From the IMG/VR virus record IMGVR_UViG_3300026075_000018, positions 1 through 43,377 of that record: a stretch of 43,377 nt of DNA. The stretch is one strand, 5' to 3'. This document shows positions 14,430-23,389 of this stretch, one piece after another. Under the pieces are notes generated by a model. The model ran no database searches, was not told where the DNA came from, and worked only from the letters and a program-made list of their open reading frames with translations. The first letter of the stretch is position 1, and each line of letters begins with the position of its first letter. Position numbers and translations under genes: made by a program. Source of the DNA: a virus.

Positions 14430-17400
14430 TGAGCAGTATAGACGAGCGCGTTGTTTCTATGAGATTCGACAACGCCCAGTTTGAGCAAGGAATCAAGACA
14501 ACGCTCGCGTCGCTGGACGCCCTCAACAAGAGCCTCAAGCTCGAAGGGGCTACCAAAGGTCTTACGGACCTAAACAATGCGGGTAAGAATGTTCAGCTGG
14601 GTCATATTTCGGACTCTCTCGATCATATAGGCAATCACTTCCATGCTATGTCGGTTGTGGCTATAACGGCCCTCGCCACAATCGCTCACAAGGCTGTAGA
14701 AGTAGGTACCTCGCTCGTCAAGTCTTTGACCATCGATCCACTCAAGTCAGGTTTCGGCGAGTATGAGACCAATCTGAACTCGATTCAGACAATCCTCGCT
14801 AACACTGGCGCAGCTTCAGTCTCACTCGAGCAGGTAACGGCAGCTCTAGATGAGTTGAACCACTACGCGGATCTTACCATCTACAGCTTCTCTGAGATGG
14901 CTCGGAACATCGGTACTTTCACCGCTGCTGGTGTGGCTCTTACACCTGCGGTATCGGCCATCAAGGGTATTGCTAATCTCGCCGCTCTATCTGGTTCGAA
15001 CTCGATGCAGGCTGCGACAGCCATGTACCAGCTGTCTCAAGCTCTCTCGACCGGTACTGTGAAGCTTATCGACTGGAACTCAGTCGTTAACGCAGGTATG
15101 GGTGGTACAGTTTTCCAGCGTGCGTTGGCTGAGACTGCTGTTGTCATGGGGAAGTTGAATGCCGGTGCAGTAACTCTGTCCGGTAGCATGAAGACAGTCA
15201 AAATCGATGGTGACTCGTTCCGTAGTTCACTCGAGAAGGGCTGGCTTACTGCCGACGTTCTTACCAACACACTGGCTCAGTTTACCGGAGATCTCAAGGA
15301 TGCAGAACTTGCTGCCCTTGGTTTCAGTCAAACACAGATCACTGCGATCCAGAAGCAGGCTGCCACTGCGAGAGCTGCTGCCACTGAAGTAAAGACGATG
15401 AGTCAGCTTCTTGGCGCCCTTCGTGAGTCAGCTGGCTCTGGATGGGCTCAGACTTGGCAGCTTATCTTTGGTAACTTCACGGAAGCTAAGCAGCTATGGT
15501 CTGGTGTATATTCTGTCCTAGATGGAATCATCGGAGGTTCTGCAGATGCGCGTAACCAGCTACTCAAGGACTGGAAAGAGGCCGGAGGCCGAGCAGACCT
15601 CCTTGAGGGTATCGGGAACATATTCAAGGCTTTCGCGGCTTTCGTAGAGCCCATTAGAGAAGCTTTCCGCACTATATTCCCACCAACAACTGGTCAACGC
15701 CTAGCTGAGATCTCTGAGAACTTCCGAGAATTTACAGAACAACTCATGCCGAGTAAAGAGACTCTAGAACAGATCTCTCGTATTGCGCATGGTGTGTTTG
15801 CAATTCTTGATGTTGGTTGGACCATCATATCTAAGGGTATTGGTCTGATAGCACATCTACTGGGTCTTGCCTTTGAAGGCTCCGGGGGATTTTTGGAATT
15901 TGCCGCTTCAATCGGCGATTTCCTGAGTAACCTCCGCGTTGCCATCTATGAAGGTGGAACGATCAACGAAACGTTCGAGAACCTCGGACGGATTCTTGAA
16001 GTACCGATCGACATGCTACATATCCTGGGCCGAGCGATCGCCAAGGTCTTTGGTGGTGTTGACACTGAAGCTGCAGCTCAAGGTGTATCGGACTTCATCA
16101 GTGGCATCAATGTTCTAGGCGGGATGGCTGATTTCATCGTCAACGCTTGGGACAAGGTTATATCCTTGTTTGATGAGCTCTGGAAGTCGATGGAACCCTT
16201 CGCGAACAAGATTGCGGAGTGGTCTCATGATATCAGTACAGCTGTAGGTGGACTGAACTTCGAATCCTTGCTGAACGCTATCAATACAGGCGTGTTCGCC
16301 GGATTCTTGGTTATGATCCATAACATGCTCGGCAAGAGCGGTATCTCCGGGGTAATCAACGAGTTCACAAGCGTTTTATCCTCGATGCAACACACGTTGC
16401 AAGCAGCTACCTTGATGCAAATCGCTATCGCGATTGCTGTATTGGCTGCCGCAGCATTGGTTATGTCTGAAATCGATTCTGAGAAGCTCAGCAAGGCTTT
16501 AGGTGCTTTGGCAATCATGTTCACGCAGTTGCTTCTAGCACTGGCGATCATGTCGAAGCTTCCTGATACAAATGTGATCAAACTCTACGTAACTGCAGCA
16601 GCTCTAACTGTTCTTGGCATCGCCATCAACATACTAGCTCTAGCAGTTCGTCAACTAGCTGGAATCGACGCAAAGGCCTTGCATAAGGGTCTTATCGCCA
16701 CAGCGCTTCTTATCGGGGCTGTTGTTGGGGCTGCGAATCTCTTGCCAAGTGGTGCAGAACTTGTGGGTGTTGGTGTTAGTCTTCTTATCTTGTCAACCGC
16801 GATTCTAGTCTTAACTCAGTCAGTAAAGCAACTAGCAACTTTGGACTGGGAAGAACTTGCTAAAGGTTTGACAGGTGTTGCAACTCTTCTAGCTGCATTG
16901 ACACTCTTCACTAGGTTTGCTCAAGCAAATGCTACCGGAGTACTTGCCGGGGCAGGGATAGTTCTTCTTGCTGCAGGAATCAAGATCCTTGCCAGCGCAG
17001 TTATGGATCTCTCGAGCGTTTCCTGGGAGAACATCGGCAAGGGCATGGCAACACTTGCGACCAGTTTGGCTTTGATTGGTGGAGCACTATATCTCATCCC
17101 ACCAACTGCGCCACTTCAAGCCGCTGGTATCGCTGTTGTAGCTGCCTCGTTGCTTATCCTAGGAGAAGCAATCGAGAAGATCTCTGGCATATCTTGGGAG
17201 AACGTTGCTAAGGGCATGAGTGTCCTTAGCATCTCTCTTCTTCTTATCACAGCAGCTCTGGTCATTCTTTCGGATGTAGCACCAACTGCACTTCTGTCGG
17301 CGGGAGCAATTCTCGTTGTAGCATTCGCAGTTACGATCCTTGCCGATGCCATTGCCGAGATGTCTAAGATGTCTTGGGAAGAGATCGCTAAGGGTCTAGT

Positions 17401-18832
17401 TGTTCTTGCCGGTTCACTCGCAATCATCGTAATAGCTCTTAACGCTATGACAAGCGCAGTTCCTGGAGCACTTGCGCTATTCATAGTTGCTAACTCACTC
17501 TTGGTCCTCTCTGGAGTTCTCAAGATTCTAGGAAGCATGTCTTGGGGAGAGATCGTTAAGGGTCTTGTAACTCTTGCGGCAGTCTTCCTTGTTCTTGGCG
17601 TTGCAGGAGCTCTATTGACACCGGTTATCCCGACTCTCCTTGGTCTTGGAGCAGCGATTGCTCTCATCGGTCTAGGATTGGCTTTAGCTGGCGCAGGATT
17701 ATTCTTGTTTGCAACAGGTCTTACAGCTCTAAGCGTTGCTGGAGCTGCTGGAGCCGCGGCCATCGTCGCTATACTAAGCGGAATCATAGGGCTTATCCCC
17801 GCGATTGTTCAACAAGTTGGTGTTGGCCTGTTGATCCTCATCGATGTGCTTATCGAGGCCGTCCCTAAGATTGTCGAACTCATCGTTAACCTGATCATAC
17901 AGCTTCTAGAGGCACTTGACGATCTTCTGCCTAAGTTGGGCGAATTCATCGTTAAACTGATCCTGGTTATATTGACGATCCTCGAACAAGCCATTCCTAG
18001 GCTGGTAGAGGCTGGTCTTCATATTCTGCTTGGGATCCTTGCAGGGATTCGTAACAACATCGGCAAGGTAGTTGATACCGTTACCGAGATCATAGTTGAG
18101 TTCCTGAAGGCCATGGGCAAGAACATACCCAAGGTCGTGGATCAAGGTTTCAAGACAATTGTTGCTTTGATTCAGGGTATCTCGAAGGCAATCGACGCAA
18201 ACGCTGACGCATTGGGCAAGGCAGGTGCCGATTTGGCATTCGCTCTTGTTCAAGGTGTCGTCAGAGGACTTGGCAGCTTTGGCGGTCGTATCGGCGAGAA
18301 GTTGATGAGCCTAGCTAAGAGTGCCTGGAACGCCGTTCTTGACTTCTTCGGCGTCCATTCACCCTCAACTGAAGCTATCTGGATGTCTCGGATGATTGTG
18401 GAGGGTTTGGCGATTGGTCTTGAGCGATACGCCAAACTATCTGAAGAAGCTGCTGAGCATGTTGGTGAGAGAACATTGGATGGTCTCTCTCGTTCCCTAG
18501 CAGACATATCCGAGATGGTTCATGATAACGTCGATCTTACCCCAACCATCACGCCTGTTCTTGATCTGACTGATGTGAAACGTCGTTCAGCAGAACTTTG
18601 GAACATGCTCGACACCAAGCCTATATCTGTAGATTCTTCAGTGGTTTCAGCCCAACAAGCTGAAGCTGGTGTTCAACAGAACAAGGATGATACAGATCCC
18701 GGTGACACTCCAGGTGGCGATACGTTCAACTTCGTCCAGAACAATACTTCGCCGAAGGCTCTATCAACGGCGGACATCTACAGGAATACTAAGAACCAAC
18801 TGTCCGTTGCGAAGGGGGTGCTACCCACGTAA
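14429..18832 (+). CDS. Tape measure protein
   Basis: At 1467 residues this is the longest protein in the window; it sets tail length and probably inserts into the membrane during DNA entry. The N-terminal 350 residues hold the usual tape measure domain (LSTGTVKLIDWNSVVNAGMG, QLLGALRESAGSGWAQTW, LIFGNFTEAKQLW). The middle, about residues 660-1110, is extremely hydrophobic and includes at least five similar units with a SWEEIAKGL-type core (LDWEELAKGL, VSWENIGKGM, ISWENVAKGM, MSWEEIAKGL, MSWGEIVKGL) each followed by a membrane-like helix. The end has VHSPSTEAIW, common in tape measures. The ATG at 14429 overlaps the previous stop. An earlier in-frame GTG (14408) is unlikely. Confidence 0.92.
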   Translation: MSSIDERVVSMRFDNAQFEQGIKTTLASLDALNKSLKLEGATKGLTDLNNAGKNVQLGHISDSLDHIGNHFHAMSVVAITALATIAHKAVEVGTSLVKSLTIDPLKSGFGEYETNLNSIQTILANTGAASVSLEQVTAALDELNHYADLTIYSFSEMARNIGTFTAAGVALTPAVSAIKGIANLAALSGSNSMQAATAMYQLSQALSTGTVKLIDWNSVVNAGMGGTVFQRALAETAVVMGKLNAGAVTLSGSMKTVKIDGDSFRSSLEKGWLTADVLTNTLAQFTGDLKDAELAALGFSQTQITAIQKQAATARAAATEVKTMSQLLGALRESAGSGWAQTWQLIFGNFTEAKQLWSGVYSVLDGIIGGSADARNQLLKDWKEAGGRADLLEGIGNIFKAFAAFVEPIREAFRTIFPPTTGQRLAEISENFREFTEQLMPSKETLEQISRIAHGVFAILDVGWTIISKGIGLIAHLLGLAFEGSGGFLEFAASIGDFLSNLRVAIYEGGTINETFENLGRILEVPIDMLHILGRAIAKVFGGVDTEAAAQGVSDFISGINVLGGMADFIVNAWDKVISLFDELWKSMEPFANKIAEWSHDISTAVGGLNFESLLNAINTGVFAGFLVMIHNMLGKSGISGVINEFTSVLSSMQHTLQAATLMQIAIAIAVLAAAALVMSEIDSEKLSKALGALAIMFTQLLLALAIMSKLPDTNVIKLYVTAAALTVLGIAINILALAVRQLAGIDAKALHKGLIATALLIGAVVGAANLLPSGAELVGVGVSLLILSTAILVLTQSVKQLATLDWEELAKGLTGVATLLAALTLFTRFAQANATGVLAGAGIVLLAAGIKILASAVMDLSSVSWENIGKGMATLATSLALIGGALYLIPPTAPLQAAGIAVVAASLLILGEAIEKISGISWENVAKGMSVLSISLLLITAALVILSDVAPTALLSAGAILVVAFAVTILADAIAEMSKMSWEEIAKGLVVLAGSLAIIVIALNAMTSAVPGALALFIVANSLLVLSGVLKILGSMSWGEIVKGLVTLAAVFLVLGVAGALLTPVIPTLLGLGAAIALIGLGLALAGAGLFLFATGLTALSVAGAAGAAAIVAILSGIIGLIPAIVQQVGVGLLILIDVLIEAVPKIVELIVNLIIQLLEALDDLLPKLGEFIVKLILVILTILEQAIPRLVEAGLHILLGILAGIRNNIGKVVDTVTEIIVEFLKAMGKNIPKVVDQGFKTIVALIQGISKAIDANADALGKAGADLAFALVQGVVRGLGSFGGRIGEKLMSLAKSAWNAVLDFFGVHSPSTEAIWMSRMIVEGLAIGLERYAKLSEEAAEHVGERTLDGLSRSLADISEMVHDNVDLTPTITPVLDLTDVKRRSAELWNMLDTKPISVDSSVVSAQQAEAGVQQNKDDTDPGDTPGGDTFNFVQNNTSPKALSTADIYRNTKNQLSVAKGVLPT

Positions 18833-19653
18833 TGATCACTAAGATTGAAGTACGATCGGCTCTCGGCCAGCTGCTTACATTAGAGCTAGATACGACCGAT
18901 GATGGTCTGATCGTCCAAGATATCGATGGGTTAGACCCTGTTAAGGCGACTCTTGTATCGTCTTCCTTTGCACAATTGGACGGAGGACTTTACCAATCAA
19001 GTCGGAGAGAGCTTCGTAATATCGTCATGACCATAGGGCTTGAACCCGATTACAGTACTACTTCTGTCCGTGATCTTCGAAACCAGCTTTACGTCTTCTT
19101 CATGCCTAAGAGTGCAGTAAACCTTAGGTTCTTTATGGAAGACGACCTTGTTGCGTCTATCGATGGACGAGTGGAGACGTTTGATACTATCTTGTTCACC
19201 AAGGAACCTAAAGTAGTCATATCCTTGATCTGTTTCGATCCAGATTTCGTGGATCTGACTCCAGTTCAGGTGCTTGGCGATACCGTTGAAACCACTGATG
19301 AGATCACTGTTCAGTACGACGGAACGGTTCCGACAGGCATCTTGTTCAGTCTTATGGTTGACCGTACTCTTGAAGAGTTCACAATCTATCATCGTGCTGG
19401 TGACGATGTGGTGAATACTCTAGACTTCGCGGCCAATCTTGAGGCGGATGATATCCTGGTTATCAACACGGTTACGGGTAGTAAGGCTGTGTCACTAACG
19501 CGTTCATCTGTGGTAAGTTCACTGCTCTACGGTATGTCGCCTCAGTCTATCTGGATTGAGCTTCAACCCGGTGTGAACTATATTCGTGTCTTTGCAGTTG
19601 GCGCAGCCATTCCCTTCTCGATCGACTACACGACCAGGTACGGAGGCTTGTAA
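18832..19653 (+). CDS. Distal tail (Dit-like) protein
   Basis: A 273-residue baseplate hub protein following the tape measure, where the distal tail protein is expected. The N-terminal half fits the Dit fold: an opening strand pair, IDGLDPVKATLV, LDGGLYQSSRRELRNIVMTI, then LRNQLYVFFMPKSAVNLRFF. The second half is a galectin-like beta region ending in YTTRYGGL. The ATG at 18832 overlaps the tape measure stop (TAATG), and the gene's own end overlaps the next ATG in the same way, so tape measure, Dit and Gp37-like proteins are translated as a coupled set. Confidence 0.8.
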   Translation: MITKIEVRSALGQLLTLELDTTDDGLIVQDIDGLDPVKATLVSSSFAQLDGGLYQSSRRELRNIVMTIGLEPDYSTTSVRDLRNQLYVFFMPKSAVNLRFFMEDDLVASIDGRVETFDTILFTKEPKVVISLICFDPDFVDLTPVQVLGDTVETTDEITVQYDGTVPTGILFSLMVDRTLEEFTIYHRAGDDVVNTLDFAANLEADDILVINTVTGSKAVSLTRSSVVSSLLYGMSPQSIWIELQPGVNYIRVFAVGAAIPFSIDYTTRYGGL

Positions 19654-20801
19654 TGGAGGTGTATATCCTTGACAGCCTCTATCGTCGTATCGCAGTAGTG
19701 GACAAGTTCGAATCGCTCATCTGGGCGGAGCGAATGCGGGCCGCCGGCGACTTCGAGTTGCATATCGTGTCATCCGCTCAGAACCGGAGCATCTTCGTTC
19801 CTGGAGTTAACCTGGCGGTCAATACCTCAACTCGAATCATGACGGTGGAAACTGTCCAAGATAGCACCGACGACGAAGGCCGACGTGTTCTTAAGATTAC
19901 TGGCCCCTCTCTCGAGAACGTTCTTAGGCAGCGAATCATCGCGATGGATGATGCTGGCGAATGGGTTCCTTGGGAGAGTGATGAGGATGATCCTCGAGCC
20001 ATAGCAACTGACATGTTTCATGATATCTGCGTCACAGGCATCCTTAACGCCGGCGACATCATATCCGGCGTAACAGAAGGAAGTTTCTACCCGACCGACA
20101 CCATCGATGAGCCTTCTGATCTTATCGTCTATATTCCAGACATTCAAGACTTGTACACGGGATTGAAAGATCTGTGTGACGCGTATATGATGGGTTTCCG
20201 TCTTGTCCGTCATCCAGTCACCAATACGTTATATTTCGATGTCTATATGGGGAGTGACCGTACCACTGCTCAGACGGCTCTTGGTGCTGTGGTGTTCAGC
20301 CCAGACCTTGACAATCTTCGTAACACAAATCGTCTGACATCGTCAGCGTTGTTCAAGAACGTGGCTTATGTGGTCAATGACACAGACCACGAAGTTGTAT
20401 ATCTGGACGACGTTGATCCTGGGATCGAGGGATTCGAGCGGAGAGTTTTACTCGTTTCTTGTGATGAAGGTCTAACTTCGGAAGAGATGATCCAGAAAGG
20501 TGTGGATGAACTCGCCAAGAGTCGAATGATGACTGCGTTGGATGGACAACTAGCAACGTTGACGTCTTATATCTACGAAGTGGACTACTACCTCGGTGAT
20601 CTCGTTGAGCTCCGAGACGATGATGGCACTACAAGCAACATGCAGGTAACTGAGCAAATCTTCATTCATGATAAGGAAGGAGAACGTGCATATCCGACGT
20701 TGACTATGAACACGTTCATCTTCCCTGGTTCCTGGATCGCGTGGGACTTCGCGCAGGAATGGGACGATCTTACTACCGAACATTGGGACGAACTACCGTA
20801 A
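19653..20801 (+). CDS. ReqiPepy6 Gp37-like minor tail protein
   Basis: A 382-residue baseplate hub protein of the siphovirus ReqiPepy6 Gp37-like family. Its N-terminus, VYILDSLYRRIAVVDKFES with LIWAERMRAAGDFELHI, and the central ILKITGPSLENVLRQRI-like segment are typical. The middle has LKDLCDAYMMGFRLVRH, and the end has YEVDYYLGDLVELRDDD, a pattern of gp27/gp44-type hub proteins. It probably forms the tail tip onto which fibres attach. The start overlaps the Dit stop by one base. The family occurs in phages of Gram-positive bacteria and is a mild pointer to an actinobacterial host. Confidence 0.85.
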   Translation: MEVYILDSLYRRIAVVDKFESLIWAERMRAAGDFELHIVSSAQNRSIFVPGVNLAVNTSTRIMTVETVQDSTDDEGRRVLKITGPSLENVLRQRIIAMDDAGEWVPWESDEDDPRAIATDMFHDICVTGILNAGDIISGVTEGSFYPTDTIDEPSDLIVYIPDIQDLYTGLKDLCDAYMMGFRLVRHPVTNTLYFDVYMGSDRTTAQTALGAVVFSPDLDNLRNTNRLTSSALFKNVAYVVNDTDHEVVYLDDVDPGIEGFERRVLLVSCDEGLTSEEMIQKGVDELAKSRMMTALDGQLATLTSYIYEVDYYLGDLVELRDDDGTTSNMQVTEQIFIHDKEGERAYPTLTMNTFIFPGSWIAWDFAQEWDDLTTEHWDELP

Positions 20802-20816
20802 TGAGGGAGGTGCACT

Positions 20817-21056
20817 ATGCCTGTTGGCGACGATGCTGCAGCAGCGGGTTATCCTTTGGTTCCTGACAACACAGAGGAAGGACGCGTTCGTTGGGGTGCT
20901 CGTGAGATCAACCGTACTCGAGATTTCGTTGCTTTGCTCAAGGCCTTGATTCCTGTAGGCAAGGCGAACTACCGTACTTCGGCTGGCATATCCTCGGGTA
21001 CGGCCGACCCATCGGGTGGTAACGACGGAGACATCTACTTCAAGATTCTGACGTAG
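20817..21056 (+). CDS. Small tail-associated protein
   Basis: A 79-residue protein between two baseplate genes. It contains RVRWGAREINRTRDFVALLKALIP, probably helical, and ends with ADPSGGNDGDIYFKIL, the short module that often terminates or links phage fibre proteins (GGxDGDIYFK). GGGAGGTG lies 5 bases before the ATG. It may be a connector between hub and fibre or a remnant of a longer fibre. Function is inferred only from the C-terminal module and the neighbourhood. Confidence 0.6.
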   Translation: MPVGDDAAAAGYPLVPDNTEEGRVRWGAREINRTRDFVALLKALIPVGKANYRTSAGISSGTADPSGGNDGDIYFKILT

Positions 21057-21064
21057 GGGGTCTC

Positions 21065-21889
21065 ATGTCTACGTCAGGTCAAATTCTGGGCGATGCTCTG
21101 TCAGGCGAAAGAGTGTACTTCAACTGGCAACTCGCTTCACAGAACATTCCAGGTAACTATTCTTTGATCAACTGGCAGGTCGGTTGGATCTACCCAGCTT
21201 TGACCTGTCGTGGTCTTCGAGCCGGTTTCGCAAGCATTGGTGGAATCACCGTATACCAATCCTCTGGTTCTGGCGATAACGTCCACCACTTCAGTTCCTC
21301 TCATCTGACTTCTGCGGGGGATCACCCTGGATCAAATCAGTTTGCAGCAGGTCAGTTTGGCGTTGTTCATAACGCTGATGGAACTAGGAACTTTGGCGCA
21401 GCTGTATCCATGCGAGGATGGGAAGGCGGAGGACCAAACTTCCTATCCGATGGAACGGGATCTTGGGATCTTCCAACGATTCCTAGAGATCCAGGTGCTC
21501 CTAGTGCACCAGTCATATCCAACGTTGACCAGACTTCTTTAGACCTTGCCTGGACGCAGAATCCTTCTGATGGGTTACCAGTTACGGTCTACACAATCAG
21601 TTATGGGACAGCGACGGATGCGACAGGAGCTACCACAACATCAGACGTTTTAACCAAGACAATCACAGGTTTGAATCCTGGCGTGAAGTACTACTTCAAG
21701 GTCAAAGCTACTAACTCAGTCGGTACTGGGCCATATTCTTCGATCTCGAATACTACGATGGTTGCGGGGGCATATGTCTTGGATGGAACGTACAAGAAGG
21801 CCATTCCTTATGTGAAGGATGGTGGCGTTTGGAAGGTAGCCAGACCATATGGCAAGGTTCTTGGGGTCTGGCAAAAGTCAACAAACTAG
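21065..21889 (+). CDS. Minor tail protein with fibronectin type III domain
   Basis: A 274-residue tail fibre or tip protein. Residues about 1-140 form a Gly- and Ser-rich beta region (ERVYFNWQLASQNIPGNYSL, FGAAVSMRGWEGGG). Residues about 143-228 are a fibronectin type III domain: PSAPVISNVDQTSLDLAW, the central YTISYGT, and LNPGVKYYFKVKATNSVG with the conserved tyrosines. The end, PYVKDGGVWKVARPYGKVLG, resembles short repeats often found at fibre tips. FnIII domains in tail proteins are thought to aid carbohydrate contact. GGGGGTCTC before the ATG is a modest ribosome site. Confidence 0.8.
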   Translation: MSTSGQILGDALSGERVYFNWQLASQNIPGNYSLINWQVGWIYPALTCRGLRAGFASIGGITVYQSSGSGDNVHHFSSSHLTSAGDHPGSNQFAAGQFGVVHNADGTRNFGAAVSMRGWEGGGPNFLSDGTGSWDLPTIPRDPGAPSAPVISNVDQTSLDLAWTQNPSDGLPVTVYTISYGTATDATGATTTSDVLTKTITGLNPGVKYYFKVKATNSVGTGPYSSISNTTMVAGAYVLDGTYKKAIPYVKDGGVWKVARPYGKVLGVWQKSTN

Positions 21890-21915
21890 TCCTCCATTGC
21901 AAAGGAGGTGAAAGG

Positions 21916-22311
21916 TTGTTTACCATGCAACAATGGACTCAGATTCTGTTGACTGCTTTGCTGGCAGTTATCGGGTCATCAGGTTTCTGGGCCTATTTGC
22001 AGCGTCGTGATAGTAAGAAGTCTAAAACTGATCTTCTGCTGCAGGGGCTGGCATACGATCGTATCATAGCTATGGGTATGTCGTATATCGAACGTGGTTG
22101 GATCACCAACGACGAATACAACGACTACCGAAAACTCTACGATGCCTATAAAGCACTCGGAGGGAATGGCGTAACTGAGCGAATAATGGCGGAAGTATCT
22201 AATCTTCCGCTTAAGCAACGCGCTAAGTACGCAGAAGTCATCCGTGAAGCCAAGACAAGGGGTGGAACTAATGAAGACACCGAATTCAACCACATCTCCG
22301 ACGCTGCCTAG
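21916..22311 (+). CDS. Holin-like membrane protein
   Basis: A 131-residue protein with one N-terminal membrane helix (WTQILLTALLAVIGSSGFWAYL) and a charged cytoplasmic region containing GLAYDRIIAMGMSYIERGW and YDAYKALGGNGVTERIM. That second half is a recognisable pattern in small membrane proteins located in lysis regions of Gram-positive phages. A TTG at 21916 is chosen because AAAGGAGGTG lies 5 bases ahead; the ATG at 21925 is too far from it. It overlaps the r1t-type holin gene. Together they probably control release of the endolysin, although it could be an antiholin or structural protein. Confidence 0.65.
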   Translation: MFTMQQWTQILLTALLAVIGSSGFWAYLQRRDSKKSKTDLLLQGLAYDRIIAMGMSYIERGWITNDEYNDYRKLYDAYKALGGNGVTERIMAEVSNLPLKQRAKYAEVIREAKTRGGTNEDTEFNHISDAA

Positions 22312-22645
22312 TAGTGCAGTGTACGACAAGCTCAAACTTACGGCGCAGTTGATTCTTCCTGCTTTTGCTGCGCTATATTTCGGTCTGTCTCAGATCTGGA
22401 ATCTCCCCGCTGGCGCAGAAGTCAGTGGCACCGTATCTCTCATCAACGTGTTCGTCGGAGTGATCGTGGTGTGGCTCAAGTCGCTGCATAACGCTGCAGG
22501 CCCTCAGTACGATGGGTACCTGACTTGGGAAGATCATGACGAAGGCAGTGCACTACGTTTGACGAGTGTCGATCTCAAGGCGCTAGAGCAGAAGGGGGAG
22601 ATCCTGATGAAGGTTACTCGCCCCGAAACACCACCAACTGGGTAG
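22271..22645 (+). CDS. Holin, r1t type
   Basis: A 124-residue holin. It has YDKLKLTAQLILPAFAALYFGLSQIW (first membrane helix), then LPAGAEVSGTVSLINVFVGVIVVWLK (second helix), matching the r1t holin pattern of two membrane segments with a short polar turn. The C-terminus is hydrophilic and charged. Holins open the cytoplasmic membrane at a set time so that the endolysin (852) reaches the wall. The ATG at 22271 follows GGGGTGG; upstream in-frame ATG 22244 lacks a ribosome site. This is the last gene of the late region; the next element is a phage-type promoter at 22646. Confidence 0.85.
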   Translation: MKTPNSTTSPTLPSSAVYDKLKLTAQLILPAFAALYFGLSQIWNLPAGAEVSGTVSLINVFVGVIVVWLKSLHNAAGPQYDGYLTWEDHDEGSALRLTSVDLKALEQKGEILMKVTRPETPPTG

Positions 22646-22677
22646 TCGCGGACTAAACATCTCCTATAATGAGACCC
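22646..22677 (+). promoter_or_regulatory. Promoter-like element P1
   Basis: TCGCG at 22646-22650, exactly 14 bases, TATAAT at 22665-22670, then GAGACCC. It drives the cassette at 22694. Member of a 13-copy family with invariant spacing. Confidence 0.85.
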
Positions 22678-22693
22678 TAACAAAGGAGAACGT

Positions 22694-22975
22694 ATGTTCA
22701 GAAAGCCCAAACCACCAAGCAAGTTGGAGTTGGCCATTGACGCACTACTCGATCGCGTCGCGACGGAAGAATACGACTCCGAAGAGACACCCAAGATCGT
22801 CGACCAGGTAACCAAGCTCATCAAGCTGAAGGAGACTAGCACTCCCAAGCGGCCGAGCCCTGACACCTGGATCCTCGTGGCTGGGAACCTCATCGGAATC
22901 GTGATCATCATCGGACACGAACGAGCAAACGTCATAACCAGCAAAGCACTCGGCTTTGTGATGAGGCTGAAGTAG
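22694..22975 (+). CDS. Small membrane protein, first promoter cassette
   Basis: A 93-residue protein with its own promoter (P1) and terminator. Residues 1-58 are charged (KLELAIDALLDRVATEEY, IVDQVTKLIKLKE) and should be helical and cytoplasmic. Residues about 60-75 form a membrane helix (WILVAGNLIGIVIIIG). AAAGGAG sits 7 bases before the ATG, and the 5' untranslated region should be only about 20 bases. No family recognised. Like its cassette neighbours, it may act early on the host envelope, an inference from size and arrangement only. Confidence 0.75.
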   Translation: MFRKPKPPSKLELAIDALLDRVATEEYDSEETPKIVDQVTKLIKLKETSTPKRPSPDTWILVAGNLIGIVIIIGHERANVITSKALGFVMRLK

Positions 22976-23007
22976 CAGACTTTCCAGTTGTTACGGACGA
23001 GATGAAA

Positions 23008-23045
23008 GGGTGTGTAGCTGACAACTACATGCCCTCTCGTTTTTG
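23008..23045 (+). terminator. Terminator of the first cassette
   Basis: GGGTGTGTAG pairs with CTACATGCCC (10 pairs, two G-T), followed by CTCG and TTTTTG. It ends the transcript of the gene at 22694 and lies 3 bases before promoter P2. Confidence 0.8.
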
Positions 23046-23047
23046 AT

Positions 23048-23079
23048 TCGCGAAGTTTTCAAACCCTATAACGAGACCC
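23048..23079 (+). promoter_or_regulatory. Promoter-like element P2
   Basis: TCGCG at 23048-23052, 14 bases, TATAAC at 23067-23072, then GAGACCC. It drives the gene at 23098. Confidence 0.85.
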
Positions 23080-23097
23080 TTAGAGAAAGGAAGATCA

Positions 23098-23283
23098 ATG
23101 CTTCAGGTAAACGCCGTCATCACCGACGAACAGAACAATCAAGTACTCGTAAACGTTACGGGAACCGAAGAAGTCGAGATCATCGTCACCAAAGCTGAAA
23201 GGCAGCAGAAGATGACCTTGACTTGGGCGGAAGCCGCAGCACTGCGAGGACTGTTGGACTTCGCCGAGGATAACTGCATCTAA
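23098..23283 (+). CDS. Small cassette protein A
   Basis: A 61-residue soluble protein with an N-terminal beta part (LQVNAVITDEQNNQVLVNV) and a helical end (WAEAAALRGLLDFAEDN). It resembles the protein encoded at 23390: both have a strand-rich first half followed by a xE(A/I)AxLRxLL helix, so they are probably ancient paralogs. AGAAAGGAAGATC precedes the ATG. It lies between P2 and its own terminator, as a one-gene transcript. Function unknown. Confidence 0.75.
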   Translation: MLQVNAVITDEQNNQVLVNVTGTEEVEIIVTKAERQQKMTLTWAEAAALRGLLDFAEDNCI

Positions 23284-23313
23284 CTGAATCGTATCGACCC
23301 TCTAGAGCTCAAG

Positions 23314-23342
23314 ACCAGAGTCCCTACAAGGACTTTGGTTTT
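23314..23342 (+). terminator. Terminator of cassette A
   Basis: ACCAGAGTCC pairs with GGACTTTGGT over 10 positions (one G-T pair), loop CTACAA, then TTTT. The T run merges into the TTTTCGCA of promoter P3. Confidence 0.85.
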
Positions 23343-23372
23343 CGCAAAACTTTCAGGGCATATAATGAACCC
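23342..23372 (+). promoter_or_regulatory. Promoter-like element P3
   Basis: TCGCA at 23342-23346, 14 bases, TATAAT at 23361-23366, then GAACCC. It begins inside the T run of the preceding terminator and serves the gene at 23390. Confidence 0.85.
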
Positions 23373-23389
23373 TACAGAAAGGAAGACCC

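Noticed and set aside
17116-17787. A 223-codon minus-strand frame opposite the tape measure
   Set aside because: It mirrors the Ala/Leu-rich hydrophobic repeats; composition is an artefact and no neighbours support it.
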